DNA of 64,000 nucleotides, taken from BA4 sp044376575. GTDB taxonomy: Bacteria; Bacteroidota; Bacteroidia; CAIKAF01. The notes beneath the pieces are model-generated. The model was not told where the DNA came from. It saw nothing but the letters and a program-made list of their open reading frames with translations, and did not search any database. This document shows, piece after piece, positions 26,924 through 36,762 of the stretch; within the stretch, counting starts at the first letter, position 1, and each line of letters opens with the position of its first letter. The position numbers and the translations under genes are program-made. Location of the stretch: NCBI GenBank assembly GCA_044376575.1, contig JBILKR010000008.1, forward strand, positions 31,351 to 95,350. The letters run 5' to 3'.

Positions 26924-26987
26924 AATAGAAATTTATGTTATAGTAAATGTAATGATTGTAAATGACTTAATTAAATGATTTGACGAT

Positions 26988-28964
26988 TTATTGACGAATA
27001 ACCTTCTTGGTTTGTCTGTGATTTTTCGATCTGATTTCTAAAATATATGTAGCTTTCTGTTGAGGCAATTGAAGTTGAAGTAAATGCTGTTGATCATAGT
27101 TATCATAGCTACCCAGTAAACGTCCGCGTAAATCATATAGATATACTTTATCAATGAGTTGATCTCCCCAGCTTACAGAAATGTTTCCGTCAGCCGTTGG
27201 ATCGGGATATACTTTCAACTCCGGTAAGTTTGTTTCTTCTTTCCCTAACACAAGTTGCGTTAAAGAATCTTCAATAACAAGCACAGGTGTTTTATCTGCA
27301 GCATTGTACATGTTTTTAAACTGATCAATTTCTGCTGAACTATGAGAAAACATCTCTGTCAGATATCCAGGCGGCACTGCCTGATAATATACTTTTGCAA
27401 ATACTGCGAAAGGCTGACTGTATCCGTTTAGAGGAACACGATACTGTGTAATATCTGTGCCACTGCCTTCATTCCCATTGGGGAATAAATTAAAATCATC
27501 GTCGGGAGTGCCTAAAATAATGCGTGTTGTATCATAAACAGTAGATGTGGTCGTAAATCCTTGCGGTGTAAGTCGGTTATCTTTTAGCATTGTATCCGCA
27601 CGCATTAGTACCGTTGTTTTATCTCCGTTAACATCACCCATTACCATTTCGTAAATCTGAGATCTGTTATCATCTGCAATCACATCATGGTGAGGCTCAA
27701 ATGATGGGTTGATATGTTGTACTTCAAAATCCTGATCAAAAAGACCGGATGCAAACAATGTGTCATTCCCTTGTCCAATTAATAAAAATTGAAGCACAGC
27801 TCTTCTGCTTGGATATCCCGATGGGAATTTATGTCCTGCTTTATTGGTCAGCTTCACTGAAAAATATGCAGTGTCGGATTCTACTACATCCATGAGCAAA
27901 TCAATTTCCAAAGTTTGTTGTTGTAATGTTTTTATCGTGACGGCAATGGAAGAATCAAAGTTGGCATCAGGAACATCTACATTTAATGCTACTTTATTTT
28001 CTTTCATCAACTTTAGCATAAAAGCATTGCTTCCCTGGAAGGTATGGAGATTAAATGGACTGCGATAATCGATGCCAAAAAACTGATTGGCAATCTGAAC
28101 AGAATCTTCAATCTTTGGCATGTGACATCGCTGACAGGATATCTCATCCTGAAAGTAATTTGAATTTACCCATTCGTGATATGTTGCCTGTTCAACAAAT
28201 GATTTTCCTGTAGGTACACCACTTAAATCAACAGACTCGGTAATGAGCGTATGGCAAGGAGAACAGAACTTTCCCTGACTTACATGGTTGCTATGAACAG
28301 GAGTATATCCGGTATATAATTGCATCGGCCCGGTTAACGGATCGAGGAAAGGGCCATATATCTGAAACAAAGTATCATAAGGAATATGCCCTGAAAAACT
28401 ACTTCCAAGTCCATCTGTACCAATAGTGTGACAAGCCACACAGGCTACGCCATCAAGTCCCAGCGAATCATTGTATAAGTCGTTTAATGTATAATGAGAA
28501 GCCCCGTTGAAGATGGCATTGTAATGCCCCATTGGTGCATGACACGAAGTACACTTGTTTTGAATCTCCATTGAAATGCCCGGATTAACGAGAATCTCAT
28601 GGCTTACCTTTGCTCTCCAAAATGGATCTTTGGCGGAAAGTGCCATCATGGTTGATTTCCAGTCGTCCACCAGATTAACATCATTCCCATTCGCATCAAT
28701 ATTATATTGCTGAAGGGAGTCGTAACCATGACATCCGGTACAATTATATGAATGAATAAAATATTCTCCTTGATCAAGGATTGATCCCCTGTCGCCCAGA
28801 ATTTTTTTAAGTGATTGAATTTCTTTTGGAGTATGAAATTCCAGCGGACGAGTTTTTTCAATAGCAGAAATGACAAACCAATCCTTTCCCATTGAATTGA
28901 TAATCACGTATGAAACAAAAATAAATGCAACTACTAAAAGGGATACCTTTTTTGCATCTTTCAT
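26988..28964 (-). CDS. Five-haem c-type cytochrome with T9SS sorting domain
   Basis: 658 residues. A hydrophobic N-terminal segment (VSLLVVAFIFVSYVIINSMG) serves as signal or anchor. Five CxxCH haem motifs lie at residues 75 (CTGCH), 138 (CTSCH), 175 (CVACH), 234 (CSPCH) and 277 (CQRCH); the layout recalls the cytochrome c554-like group. Residues ~340-580 are beta-rich with no further haem. The C-terminus is a T9SS sorting domain (LKVYPDPTADGNISV, VYLYDLRGRLLGSY, ending TKKVIRQ). It is therefore likely exported past the outer membrane and could take part in surface electron transfer. No partner gene is adjacent. Confidence 0.88.
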   Translation of the reverse strand: MKDAKKVSLLVVAFIFVSYVIINSMGKDWFVISAIEKTRPLEFHTPKEIQSLKKILGDRGSILDQGEYFIHSYNCTGCHGYDSLQQYNIDANGNDVNLVDDWKSTMMALSAKDPFWRAKVSHEILVNPGISMEIQNKCTSCHAPMGHYNAIFNGASHYTLNDLYNDSLGLDGVACVACHTIGTDGLGSSFSGHIPYDTLFQIYGPFLDPLTGPMQLYTGYTPVHSNHVSQGKFCSPCHTLITESVDLSGVPTGKSFVEQATYHEWVNSNYFQDEISCQRCHMPKIEDSVQIANQFFGIDYRSPFNLHTFQGSNAFMLKLMKENKVALNVDVPDANFDSSIAVTIKTLQQQTLEIDLLMDVVESDTAYFSVKLTNKAGHKFPSGYPSRRAVLQFLLIGQGNDTLFASGLFDQDFEVQHINPSFEPHHDVIADDNRSQIYEMVMGDVNGDKTTVLMRADTMLKDNRLTPQGFTTTSTVYDTTRIILGTPDDDFNLFPNGNEGSGTDITQYRVPLNGYSQPFAVFAKVYYQAVPPGYLTEMFSHSSAEIDQFKNMYNAADKTPVLVIEDSLTQLVLGKEETNLPELKVYPDPTADGNISVSWGDQLIDKVYLYDLRGRLLGSYDNYDQQHLLQLQLPQQKATYILEIRSKNHRQTKKVIRQ

Positions 28965-29020
28965 AACCTAATTTTTCCTGTTGTAAAATTGCTCATTTCT
29001 TCGGATAAATACAAAATAAC

Positions 29021-30043
29021 TTAAGCCTGATTGGGATTTTTATCATTTAAAAAAAGTCGAGCCGTATTTGAAATGGTTTGTTCTAACGGGGTGTATTGAA
29101 ATCCGGTTTTTTGAATGAACAAGGCATTGTCGTAATAGCACTGAAGATGAGCAGAGCGTGCGGTTTCTTTCGATATGAGTGGCTCTTTGCCCGTAAATAC
29201 AGCCCTAAGTTTTTCAAAAAGATATGCAATTTGAGTTAAAAAAGGAGTGGCTTTAATTGTTGCTTCTTTTTTATTCAGGCCGTGTGCAATCAAAGAAAAC
29301 ACATCCCTAAAAGGCCGGTTATCAGCATTAATAATAAAACGTTCGCCACGTAATCCATTCTCCATGCAAACAATCATCGCCTTTGCTACATCATTCACAT
29401 CTACCCATCCGGTAACGCCGTCTGTATAAAACCGAAATCCATTCCAAACATTGGCAAACATTTTTCCAGTCCCCTCGTCCCAGTTACAATAGCCTAAGAT
29501 TACGGAAGGATTAATAATTACGGCATTCAGTCCCTCTTCAATTCCTCTCCACACTTCGCGTTCGGCATTGTATTTGGTAATGCCATACCACGAATTGTTT
29601 TTGTCATTTTTCCAGAATCGATCTTCACTAATCACCTCATCCAGTCGAGACCTCCCGATGGCTGCAATGCTACTCACATGACAGAAACGAATGTCTTTAA
29701 CTTCTAGGCAAAGATTAACCAATTGAGCTGTTGCATTTGCATTGTTCAACATGATAGCTTCTTTGTTTCTTGGATCAAATGAAACTTCTCCGGCACAATG
29801 ATACACTTGCTTAACATTTACCAATGCCTGTTCCATTTCAAAAATATTCAGTAAATCAGCTTGTATCCATTCAATTTTATTCCATTGCTCTTCGAAGTTT
29901 TTCGCATACAATTGAAAAACTTTTTTTACAAAATGAAACGATGAAGATGCACGGTGAATGGCCCTGATCTGAGTTTCTTTTTCGCTAAGTAAAACTAATA
30001 AATGTGCGCCTAAAAATCCGGTTCCTCCTGTTACAAGTATCAA
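29021..30043 (-). CDS. Extended SDR family NAD(P)-dependent epimerase/dehydratase-like protein
   Basis: 340 residues. N-terminal Rossmann motif TGGTGFLGAHLL and the catalytic pattern Y-x3-K in SWYGITKYNAER (near residue 155), with an upstream Ser in VSSIAAIG. The C-terminal segment carries the substrate part. Closest in style to dihydroflavonol-4-reductase-like or hopanoid-associated-like SDRs of Bacteroidota, but the substrate cannot be deduced. Divergent from tyrS with a ~130-bp gap. Confidence 0.8.
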   Translation of the reverse strand: MILVTGGTGFLGAHLLVLLSEKETQIRAIHRASSSFHFVKKVFQLYAKNFEEQWNKIEWIQADLLNIFEMEQALVNVKQVYHCAGEVSFDPRNKEAIMLNNANATAQLVNLCLEVKDIRFCHVSSIAAIGRSRLDEVISEDRFWKNDKNNSWYGITKYNAEREVWRGIEEGLNAVIINPSVILGYCNWDEGTGKMFANVWNGFRFYTDGVTGWVDVNDVAKAMIVCMENGLRGERFIINADNRPFRDVFSLIAHGLNKKEATIKATPFLTQIAYLFEKLRAVFTGKEPLISKETARSAHLQCYYDNALFIQKTGFQYTPLEQTISNTARLFLNDKNPNQA

Positions 30044-30149
30044 TGTTGTAAGATTATTTACAAATGAACAATTTTTAATTGATATATGTTCCGAAGTATT
30101 AATCTTAAATGCACTTCATTCAATTATATTCATGTTTTATTTGAATGTT

Positions 30150-30157
30150 TACCTTTG
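30150..30157 (+). promoter_or_regulatory. -7 element (TACCTTTG) that decides the tyrS start
   Basis: Perfect TAnnTTTG inside the region that would be coding if tyrS began at the upstream in-frame ATG (30145). Transcription would start near 30163, so the ATG at 30178 is the likely start. Confidence 0.5.
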
Positions 30158-30177
30158 TAAAAAAGAAGTTTAAAGTT

Positions 30178-31464
30178 ATGGCGTCACCGGCTTACGATTT
30201 GATTGAAGAATTATCATGGAGGGGAATGGTGCAAGACATTATGCCCGGAACACAGGAACATTTGCTTAAAGAATCGGTTTCCGGTTACATCGGTTTTGAT
30301 CCCACGGCTGATTCTTTGCACATTGGACATCTCGTGCAGGTGATGCTGCTGGTTCATCTTCAGCGGGCCGGGCACAGACCCATTGCATTGGTTGGAGGCG
30401 CTACCGGAATGGTGGGTGATCCGTCAGGTAAAAGTGAAGAGCGCAATTTATTAAATATGCAAACGCTTCAGCATAACGTTGATTGCGTGAAAAAACAACT
30501 TGAAAAATTTCTTGATTTTAATGAAAGTCCTCATTCTGCCCTAATGGCCAATAATTTTGACTGGTTCGGTGAAATGAATTTCATCTCTTTTATTCGTGAT
30601 GTGGGCAAGCACATAACAGTAAATTATATGCTATCAAAAGACTCTGTTAAAAAAAGAATGGAGACCGGAATTTCATTTACTGAATTTAGTTATCAGCTAT
30701 TGCAGGGCTATGATTTTTACTGGTTATACCAACATAAAAATTGCAAATTACAGATGGGAGGCGCTGACCAGTGGGGAAATATGACCACCGGTACCGAGCT
30801 GATCAGAAGATTGTGCGGAGGAGAAGGTTTTGCATTTACTACGCCTTTAATTACAAAGGCTGATGGGTCAAAGTTTGGTAAAACAGAGAAAGGAAACGTA
30901 TGGCTTGATCCATCAAAAACGTCGGCCTATGAGTTTTATCAGTTCTGGATGAATGTTGCAGATGAAGATGCCATACGATATATAAAGATATTTACGTTGC
31001 TTGGGAAAAGTGAAGTTGAACAACTTATACAAGAACATCAGCAAGCGCCACATGTAAGGGTCCTTCAAAAAAAACTCGCTGAAGAAATCACCGTATTGGT
31101 TCATTCAAGAGAGGCATTGAATAAAGCAATTACCGTCTCTGAATTGCTTTTCGGCAAAGGAACAAATGAACAGTTACAACAAATGTCTGAACAGGATATT
31201 ATGGATGCGTTTAAAGGAGTGCCTTCTCATCAGTTGGATTTAGCAATACTAAACGAATGTCCGATAACAGATTTACTATCTGTGCATACAAATATTTTTC
31301 CTTCAAAGGGTGAAGCGCGAAGGATGTTACAGGGAAATGGTATTGGTATCAATAAAATGAAAGTTCAGGAGAATACTATCATAAATACTACTCAATTATT
31401 AAATGGAAAGTTCTTACTTGTGCAAAAAGGTAAGAAGGAGTATCATTTAGTAATTGCTAAGTAG
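30178..31464 (+). CDS. tyrS: Tyrosine--tRNA ligase
   Basis: Class I aminoacyl-tRNA synthetase charging tRNA-Tyr. The HIGH motif appears as LHIGH in DPTADSLHIGHLVQVM; the second class I motif is KFGKT. GGADQWGNMTTG is the conserved tyrosine/ATP region. A C-terminal S4-like RNA-binding domain starts near residue 355 (FPSKGEARRMLQGNGIGIN). About 428 residues from the chosen ATG. The upstream ATG at 30145 overlaps the likely promoter and adds an atypical Lys-rich extension. Stops 3 bp before the next gene. Confidence 0.95.
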   Translation: MASPAYDLIEELSWRGMVQDIMPGTQEHLLKESVSGYIGFDPTADSLHIGHLVQVMLLVHLQRAGHRPIALVGGATGMVGDPSGKSEERNLLNMQTLQHNVDCVKKQLEKFLDFNESPHSALMANNFDWFGEMNFISFIRDVGKHITVNYMLSKDSVKKRMETGISFTEFSYQLLQGYDFYWLYQHKNCKLQMGGADQWGNMTTGTELIRRLCGGEGFAFTTPLITKADGSKFGKTEKGNVWLDPSKTSAYEFYQFWMNVADEDAIRYIKIFTLLGKSEVEQLIQEHQQAPHVRVLQKKLAEEITVLVHSREALNKAITVSELLFGKGTNEQLQQMSEQDIMDAFKGVPSHQLDLAILNECPITDLLSVHTNIFPSKGEARRMLQGNGIGINKMKVQENTIINTTQLLNGKFLLVQKGKKEYHLVIAK

Positions 31465-31467
31465 TTA

Positions 31468-32262
31468 ATGAATTTTCATGTAGCAGGATATCACGCAGGA
31501 GATAGATTAAACATAAAGGAATTAAAAAATAATCTTCCTTATTATTGTATTTATGCTGACCCCAACGAGCTTATTTATCAGTTGGGTGAATTTCAGTTCA
31601 TTCATTTTTTTGATTACGGAAGTATTGTCTTATTTGGGAAAGAGGACCTGAGTCTTCTATCAATCTGGCAAACTATAAAACAAGAAATCGGTAACATTGA
31701 TTCTGTGGTTAAATCTGAGTCTTTTGATGTGGAAGTGAATGAAAGTGCAGAGTATAAAGTATTGTTCGACCGTGTTGTTTTACCAAAAATACATGGAGAT
31801 ATAATAAAAATTATTTCACTCAATATTGCACAATCAGTAGCTCTTGATTTTTATACCGATCAGTCTAATCAGCTGCTTGAACACACCAGTCGATTTAGCA
31901 AAGAGTTGGAGGACAAAGGTAAATTTTCGCTTCGCGGAAAAAAACTCTTGAAATTTATTGGTCGCACATTGAATCTGAAAAACAGAATTGTAACCAATCT
32001 TTACATTTTTGATAGTCCCTATATTACATGGAATGATCAGATGTTAAATCAACTCAACAATGATTTATCAAGAGAACTGGATATCAAATCAAGACACAGC
32101 AGTATTCAGAATAATTTGAATACAGTAAAAGAAAATCTTGAAATCTTTAATGATATTCATCAGCACATGAAAAGTGAGGTACTGGAATTGATTATCATTC
32201 TGCTCATCACATTTGAAATCATCAATGTGTTACTGGAAAGAATTCCTTCTCTTAACCTTTAA
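31468..32262 (+). CDS. RMD1/DUF155 family membrane-anchored protein
   Basis: 264 residues. Features of the RMD1/DUF155 family: HFFDYGSIVLFGKED near residue 50, central SVALDFYTDQSNQLLE, and a C-terminal helix with EVLELIIILLITFEIINVLL that is probably membrane-inserted. Eukaryotic relatives act in mitochondria (RMD1/RMND1); the bacterial role is unknown. It begins 3 bp after tyrS, so they are probably co-transcribed. Its end overlaps the convergent enoyl-CoA hydratase gene by 11 bp. Confidence 0.8.
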   Translation: MNFHVAGYHAGDRLNIKELKNNLPYYCIYADPNELIYQLGEFQFIHFFDYGSIVLFGKEDLSLLSIWQTIKQEIGNIDSVVKSESFDVEVNESAEYKVLFDRVVLPKIHGDIIKIISLNIAQSVALDFYTDQSNQLLEHTSRFSKELEDKGKFSLRGKKLLKFIGRTLNLKNRIVTNLYIFDSPYITWNDQMLNQLNNDLSRELDIKSRHSSIQNNLNTVKENLEIFNDIHQHMKSEVLELIIILLITFEIINVLLERIPSLNL

Positions 32263-33028
32263 AAGCCGGTTTCCTTTTTTCAAGAAATGCTGAAGTACCT
32301 TCTTTAAAATCAGCTGTTCCAAAGCAATCGCCAAATGATTGAATTTCTACCTCAAAGCCATTGATACCGTTTTTAAATCCGGCATTCACGGATTGTATTG
32401 CAAATGAAATGGCAGATGGAGAATTTTTCATAATAGCATTGGCTAGTTTAATACATTCATTCATTAAATCAACCTGGGCAAAAACTTTATTTACCAATCC
32501 CATTTTTTCTGCATCAGCAGCAGAAACCATTCCTGCAGTAAAAATCATTTCCATGGCACGACCTTTTCCAACCAACTGAGGAAGACGTTGCGTACCGCCG
32601 TATCCCGGAATTACACCCAGTGAAACTTCAGGCAATCCAAGTTTTGCGTTTTCTGATGCATAGCGTATATGACAACTCATGGCCAGCTCAAGTCCTCCGC
32701 CTAGTGCAAATCCATTAACGGCTGCAATGACAGGTTTGGGACAGTTTTCAATCAAATCAAATAACTTATGTTGTCCTTCGGCACTTAATTTTTTACCATT
32801 TTCAGTATCAAAATGTGCAAATTCAGAAATATCTGCACCAGCAACAAACGCCTTCTCTCCGGCGCCTGTAATAATAATTACTTTCACGTCCTTTTTTGCT
32901 CCACAGGACGAAATGCAATCACTGATTTCCTGAATGGTTTCGCGATTCAGTGCATTTAATTTATCAGGACGGTTGATCGTTAAAAAACAAATACCATCTT
33001 TAATTTCTGAAAGAATATGTTGTGCCAT
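32252..33028 (-). CDS. Enoyl-CoA hydratase/isomerase family protein (crotonase)
   Basis: 258 residues, normal size for short-chain crotonase. Motifs: LTINRPDKLNALN, GAGEKAFVAGADISEF (oxyanion hole), NGFALGGGLELAMSCH and LPEVSLGVIPGYGGTQRL, where the Glu is a catalytic residue of hydratases. Both catalytic Glu positions seem present, consistent with true enoyl-CoA hydratase activity in fatty acid or amino acid degradation. It follows the large sensor kinase gene by 23 bp on the same strand, though a functional link is not apparent. Confidence 0.88.
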   Translation of the reverse strand: MAQHILSEIKDGICFLTINRPDKLNALNRETIQEISDCISSCGAKKDVKVIIITGAGEKAFVAGADISEFAHFDTENGKKLSAEGQHKLFDLIENCPKPVIAAVNGFALGGGLELAMSCHIRYASENAKLGLPEVSLGVIPGYGGTQRLPQLVGKGRAMEMIFTAGMVSAADAEKMGLVNKVFAQVDLMNECIKLANAIMKNSPSAISFAIQSVNAGFKNGINGFEVEIQSFGDCFGTADFKEGTSAFLEKRKPAFKG

Positions 33029-33051
33029 AAATTTTTTTGTAAAAATAAAAA

Positions 33052-36000
33052 TTAGTTCTGATGGTATCTTAGAATTCGAACATAAAAAGTTGTTCCGCTT
33101 TCTTCATTTGACTGAAATGAAATGGATCCGTTCATATTTTCAAGAATGCTTTTTGACATCGCCAGCCCCAGTCCCATGCCTGAATTTTTTGTAGTGAAGT
33201 TAGGTTCAAATATTTTTTCCTGAATATCGAGAGGAATGCCATTGCCATTATCCTTGATTGAAATTACATATTCATTTCTTTCTTTATTTAATGTAACATG
33301 AATCATGCCTTCTTTTTCTTCTGGAATGGATTGTATGGCATTTCTGAATAAATTATTGAACACACGTAAAAGTTGATCTCTGTCAGCGATTACAATGGGC
33401 GGCTGCTCTGTCTTTTTTTTAAAAACAAACCGAATATTATCATCATTATTTTTATAAAATTCAATCGTTTTTGAAAGCAAGTCTTCCAAATCAATTTCCT
33501 GTTTCAGTGCAGCAGGCATTTTTGCAAAATATGAAAACTCAGATGCGATGTTGGAGAGTGTTTCAATCTGCTCAATCATAGCATCTTTAAATTTATGTAA
33601 ACGCGTATCAAAGTCAGGTCTTTTGTCTTCCCAAGCTTTAATTAAATGTTGAACACTGAGTTTCATTGGCGTCAACGGGTTTTTGACTTCATGTGCTACC
33701 TGTTTTGCCATTTCTCTCCATGCAGTTTCTCTTTCAGATTTGGCGAGCAGTTCGGCACTTGCTTCAAGTTCTTTGATCATTCGATTGTATTCTGCTACAA
33801 GACTTCCGATTTCATCCTGTGATGCATATTCAATCATTTCATTTTTTCTTCCCAGACGTAGCTTCCCAATTTTATCCTGAAGCAAAGTAAGTGGAATCGT
33901 TAATCGGTTGGCGATAACAAAAGTGATAATCATCGAGACTGAAATTAATAAACTGTAAATATTAATCAGCGCTAGAAGTGAAGCAGCAAGTTCTTCTCCT
34001 AGTTCTTTTTGTCTTAAGAAATAGGGCAAATTAATATAGCCAACCACTTCGTTGTTTTCATTTCTGAATGTAGCATAAGCACTGATATATTCAAACTTTC
34101 CAATCTTTTCGCGCTGAATATATTTGGGTTGCATCTTCATGGATAGTTCTGAATATGCAGTAGGATTTATTTGGTATGAAAGCAATCCTTCATTCTGAAT
34201 GGCTTCTCTTGAACTTGAAATCAGTTTCCCATCTGTTCCATAAAAATTAATATCACTGAAAAATATTCCGGATAGTCGCCCCATCAAAAAACTCATCTCT
34301 TCAGTTGTAGAGTATTGCGATCTGTCTTCTTCAAAACGAGCATTCAGTTCGGTAATGATCGAATTTAATTTTTCGTCTATTGCCTGTCGGTTTTTCTTTT
34401 CAAACTGATGCACTACATAATTGTTTATACCCAGTCCAACCACGATAAGCGATACTAGAAGAATAAAAAGAATAGATAACTGTATCCTTGTCTTTAAGTT
34501 AAATTGCAGACTTGTTAGATCGCTTAATATAAAGTAGCGATAAACAAAGTAAACAAAGAGAATGGCTGAGAAATAGATTAGGAGGTACGCAAACGGGCTA
34601 AGGAAATCTAGCCATTTCAATACTTTTCTGCTTACAACAACCATTTTTCCTCCGGGTGATTGATAAATCAGGTGATTAAATTCGTTGGAAATAATCGTGT
34701 ATATTTCTTTTTTTTCTTTTGAAAATTCCTGTGATTTTAAAGGATAAATATATTCGCCGCCTGAAATATTTAAGCGATTATTTTTAAATACAGCATAAGA
34801 ATACGACCCAATATCTGCCGGCTTTTTAATTGATTCATCAAGTAATAATTCCGGAAACCCTGTGGTTTGAGTAACGATTTTAGACTTAAATTCTATGAAA
34901 ATATATTTTGTTCCGAATACTGAATCATTGATTTCAATTTTTGCGAGGTAATTTACTTTTCCAATGTTATTGTCTATGTAAAACAACGAAGGAGAAGTTG
35001 TGGGCCTTCCGTATTCCTTTATATTTTTTTCATAATTGTATAATTCAGGATCTGCATTTGCAGAGTCATTGATATTGATGTAATCTTCCGCTTCAAAGGG
35101 TGTGATTTTTAATGCATACTTGGTCCAGTATCCACTGAAGTAATGTTGTGCAATTTTTTCAAAAAAGAAACGCGGATAAAATCGCCGGTTATTCAACATG
35201 AGTTCATGTAATTCCTCGTCTTTTTTTATTTTATATTCAATGTCTTTGAATAAGTATTCCGCGACGTGATCCTGATCTCCGGAAATCCTGTATGCCAGCA
35301 TTTTTCTCTCTTCTGCTTCTTTTTCCTTATTGAACTGAAATAAAAGATAGGTGGAAAAAGTTGTAACCAACAGCAAGGCCGGCCCTAGGGAATAAAAACT
35401 AAACTCTCTTTTTTTATTAAACTGTAATGAAAGTATTGAAAGAAAAATTAAATAAGGGAATGCCATGCCCAGAATGGGAAGTTGAAAAAAGAAATATTGT
35501 ATACATCCCAGTATTGCATGAATAATAAATGATGTAATGGCAATTGAAGTAAATGTTGATTTGCGGAGAAAAAACAGAGATTGTGTAAAGTAATATACTG
35601 TTATTAAATAATGAGATAATAAAAGAGTGATTCCTGTAAAGCCCAAAAAACTGTACAAATCAAGCGCAAGTAAGTTTGATAAATCAAAAGAAATCCTAGA
35701 ATCAAGGATTAACATTCTTAATTGTACAATAATTGCCCAAGCAGATATTGATGATATGAAACTGTAAACAATAACCAATATCTGTATTTTCCCGGAGGTT
35801 ATGTTTTTTAATTTAATATCGAACAACAGATCAAATAACCACCGTAAATAGAATAGGATGAGAATAGCATTTACTATAAAATCACCTAGAGATGGCATCC
35901 ACCAAGATGATGCAAAATATACAGGGTCAAATATGCTCAATTGATATATAAATCCGGGCCATTGAAATGCAGTAGAAAAAGATCGGACACCAAAAACCAG

Positions 36001-36732
36001 AGCAAGCGCTGAAATAAAATGAACCCAGGCATATTTACTCAAAAATGGAATAAATCGTAAACTATAGATAAAATAGAATATCAGAAAAATTAAAATAACA
36101 CCCAGTATTCCTACAATGGTTTGTATAGTATCGTTTTTATTGTCAGCATCGTTAAATAATACAGTAAATAAATATTCCCCTCTTATATTATTTACAATAT
36201 AACCCAAACCTGTTTTTTCAATACGTAGGTTCGTTTTTTCTTTAATCTCAAAATCTTTATGAAATGAATTTCCTAAAAAGTCATTTTGAATGAAATATTC
36301 GTTTTTAATGAGAATATATGCTTTCCATAAAAGATCGTTTTTCTTCTTGCTAACAGAATAATACCACCCATTATCCAATATTTCAATCTTCTCTACAATA
36401 TTATCTGAATCATTGGCTGGAGGAATGGGAACTGCATTTGATGACCAATAAATAAGTGAGTCATTTTTATAGCAGAACAGATATATCCCTTCTTTATTAC
36501 TAATATTTCGCAGGGTGTCATTAGTAAATAATCCATTGGCATCGGAATCTGTTTTTTTTCTTGAAATTACTTCTAGTATATTTTTTACTTTCTCAGTTTT
36601 GCGAGAGAGCGTTTCTGTAATTTTTTTTGTTTGTTGTGTATAATAGGAGTCACTTTTGTTTGTTTGATATAAAACAACAATGGCAATCCCTGTAAGGAAA
36701 ATCAGTATTCCGGAAATAATGCTTTTTTTCAC
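33052..36732 (-). CDS. Very large membrane sensor histidine kinase (NtrY-like)
   Basis: 1226 residues. One TM near the start and a periplasmic region up to ~200; then about seven to nine further TM helices to ~470, a second extracytoplasmic region, TM near 720-790, another sensory loop, a TM near 935 and a HAMP domain (NRLTIPLTLLQDKIGKLRLG). The dimerisation/phospho-acceptor motif is HEVKNPLTP with His1014. The ATPase part has NLFRNAIQ (N box), DNGNGIP (G1), FTTKNSGMGLGL (F/G2). No response regulator is adjacent. A 129-residue unknown gene lies 30 bp upstream and may be co-transcribed. Confidence 0.9.
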   Translation of the reverse strand: MKKSIISGILIFLTGIAIVVLYQTNKSDSYYTQQTKKITETLSRKTEKVKNILEVISRKKTDSDANGLFTNDTLRNISNKEGIYLFCYKNDSLIYWSSNAVPIPPANDSDNIVEKIEILDNGWYYSVSKKKNDLLWKAYILIKNEYFIQNDFLGNSFHKDFEIKEKTNLRIEKTGLGYIVNNIRGEYLFTVLFNDADNKNDTIQTIVGILGVILIFLIFYFIYSLRFIPFLSKYAWVHFISALALVFGVRSFSTAFQWPGFIYQLSIFDPVYFASSWWMPSLGDFIVNAILILFYLRWLFDLLFDIKLKNITSGKIQILVIVYSFISSISAWAIIVQLRMLILDSRISFDLSNLLALDLYSFLGFTGITLLLSHYLITVYYFTQSLFFLRKSTFTSIAITSFIIHAILGCIQYFFFQLPILGMAFPYLIFLSILSLQFNKKREFSFYSLGPALLLVTTFSTYLLFQFNKEKEAEERKMLAYRISGDQDHVAEYLFKDIEYKIKKDEELHELMLNNRRFYPRFFFEKIAQHYFSGYWTKYALKITPFEAEDYININDSANADPELYNYEKNIKEYGRPTTSPSLFYIDNNIGKVNYLAKIEINDSVFGTKYIFIEFKSKIVTQTTGFPELLLDESIKKPADIGSYSYAVFKNNRLNISGGEYIYPLKSQEFSKEKKEIYTIISNEFNHLIYQSPGGKMVVVSRKVLKWLDFLSPFAYLLIYFSAILFVYFVYRYFILSDLTSLQFNLKTRIQLSILFILLVSLIVVGLGINNYVVHQFEKKNRQAIDEKLNSIITELNARFEEDRSQYSTTEEMSFLMGRLSGIFFSDINFYGTDGKLISSSREAIQNEGLLSYQINPTAYSELSMKMQPKYIQREKIGKFEYISAYATFRNENNEVVGYINLPYFLRQKELGEELAASLLALINIYSLLISVSMIITFVIANRLTIPLTLLQDKIGKLRLGRKNEMIEYASQDEIGSLVAEYNRMIKELEASAELLAKSERETAWREMAKQVAHEVKNPLTPMKLSVQHLIKAWEDKRPDFDTRLHKFKDAMIEQIETLSNIASEFSYFAKMPAALKQEIDLEDLLSKTIEFYKNNDDNIRFVFKKKTEQPPIVIADRDQLLRVFNNLFRNAIQSIPEEKEGMIHVTLNKERNEYVISIKDNGNGIPLDIQEKIFEPNFTTKNSGMGLGLAMSKSILENMNGSISFQSNEESGTTFYVRILRYHQN

Positions 36733-36762
36733 AATGAAAAATCTCTCAAACCTACGTAAAAT

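Noticed and set aside
30145..30177. Upstream ATG of tyrS
   Set aside because: A perfect -7 promoter element (30150-30157) lies within it, so transcription likely begins after this ATG; the Lys-rich extension is also atypical.
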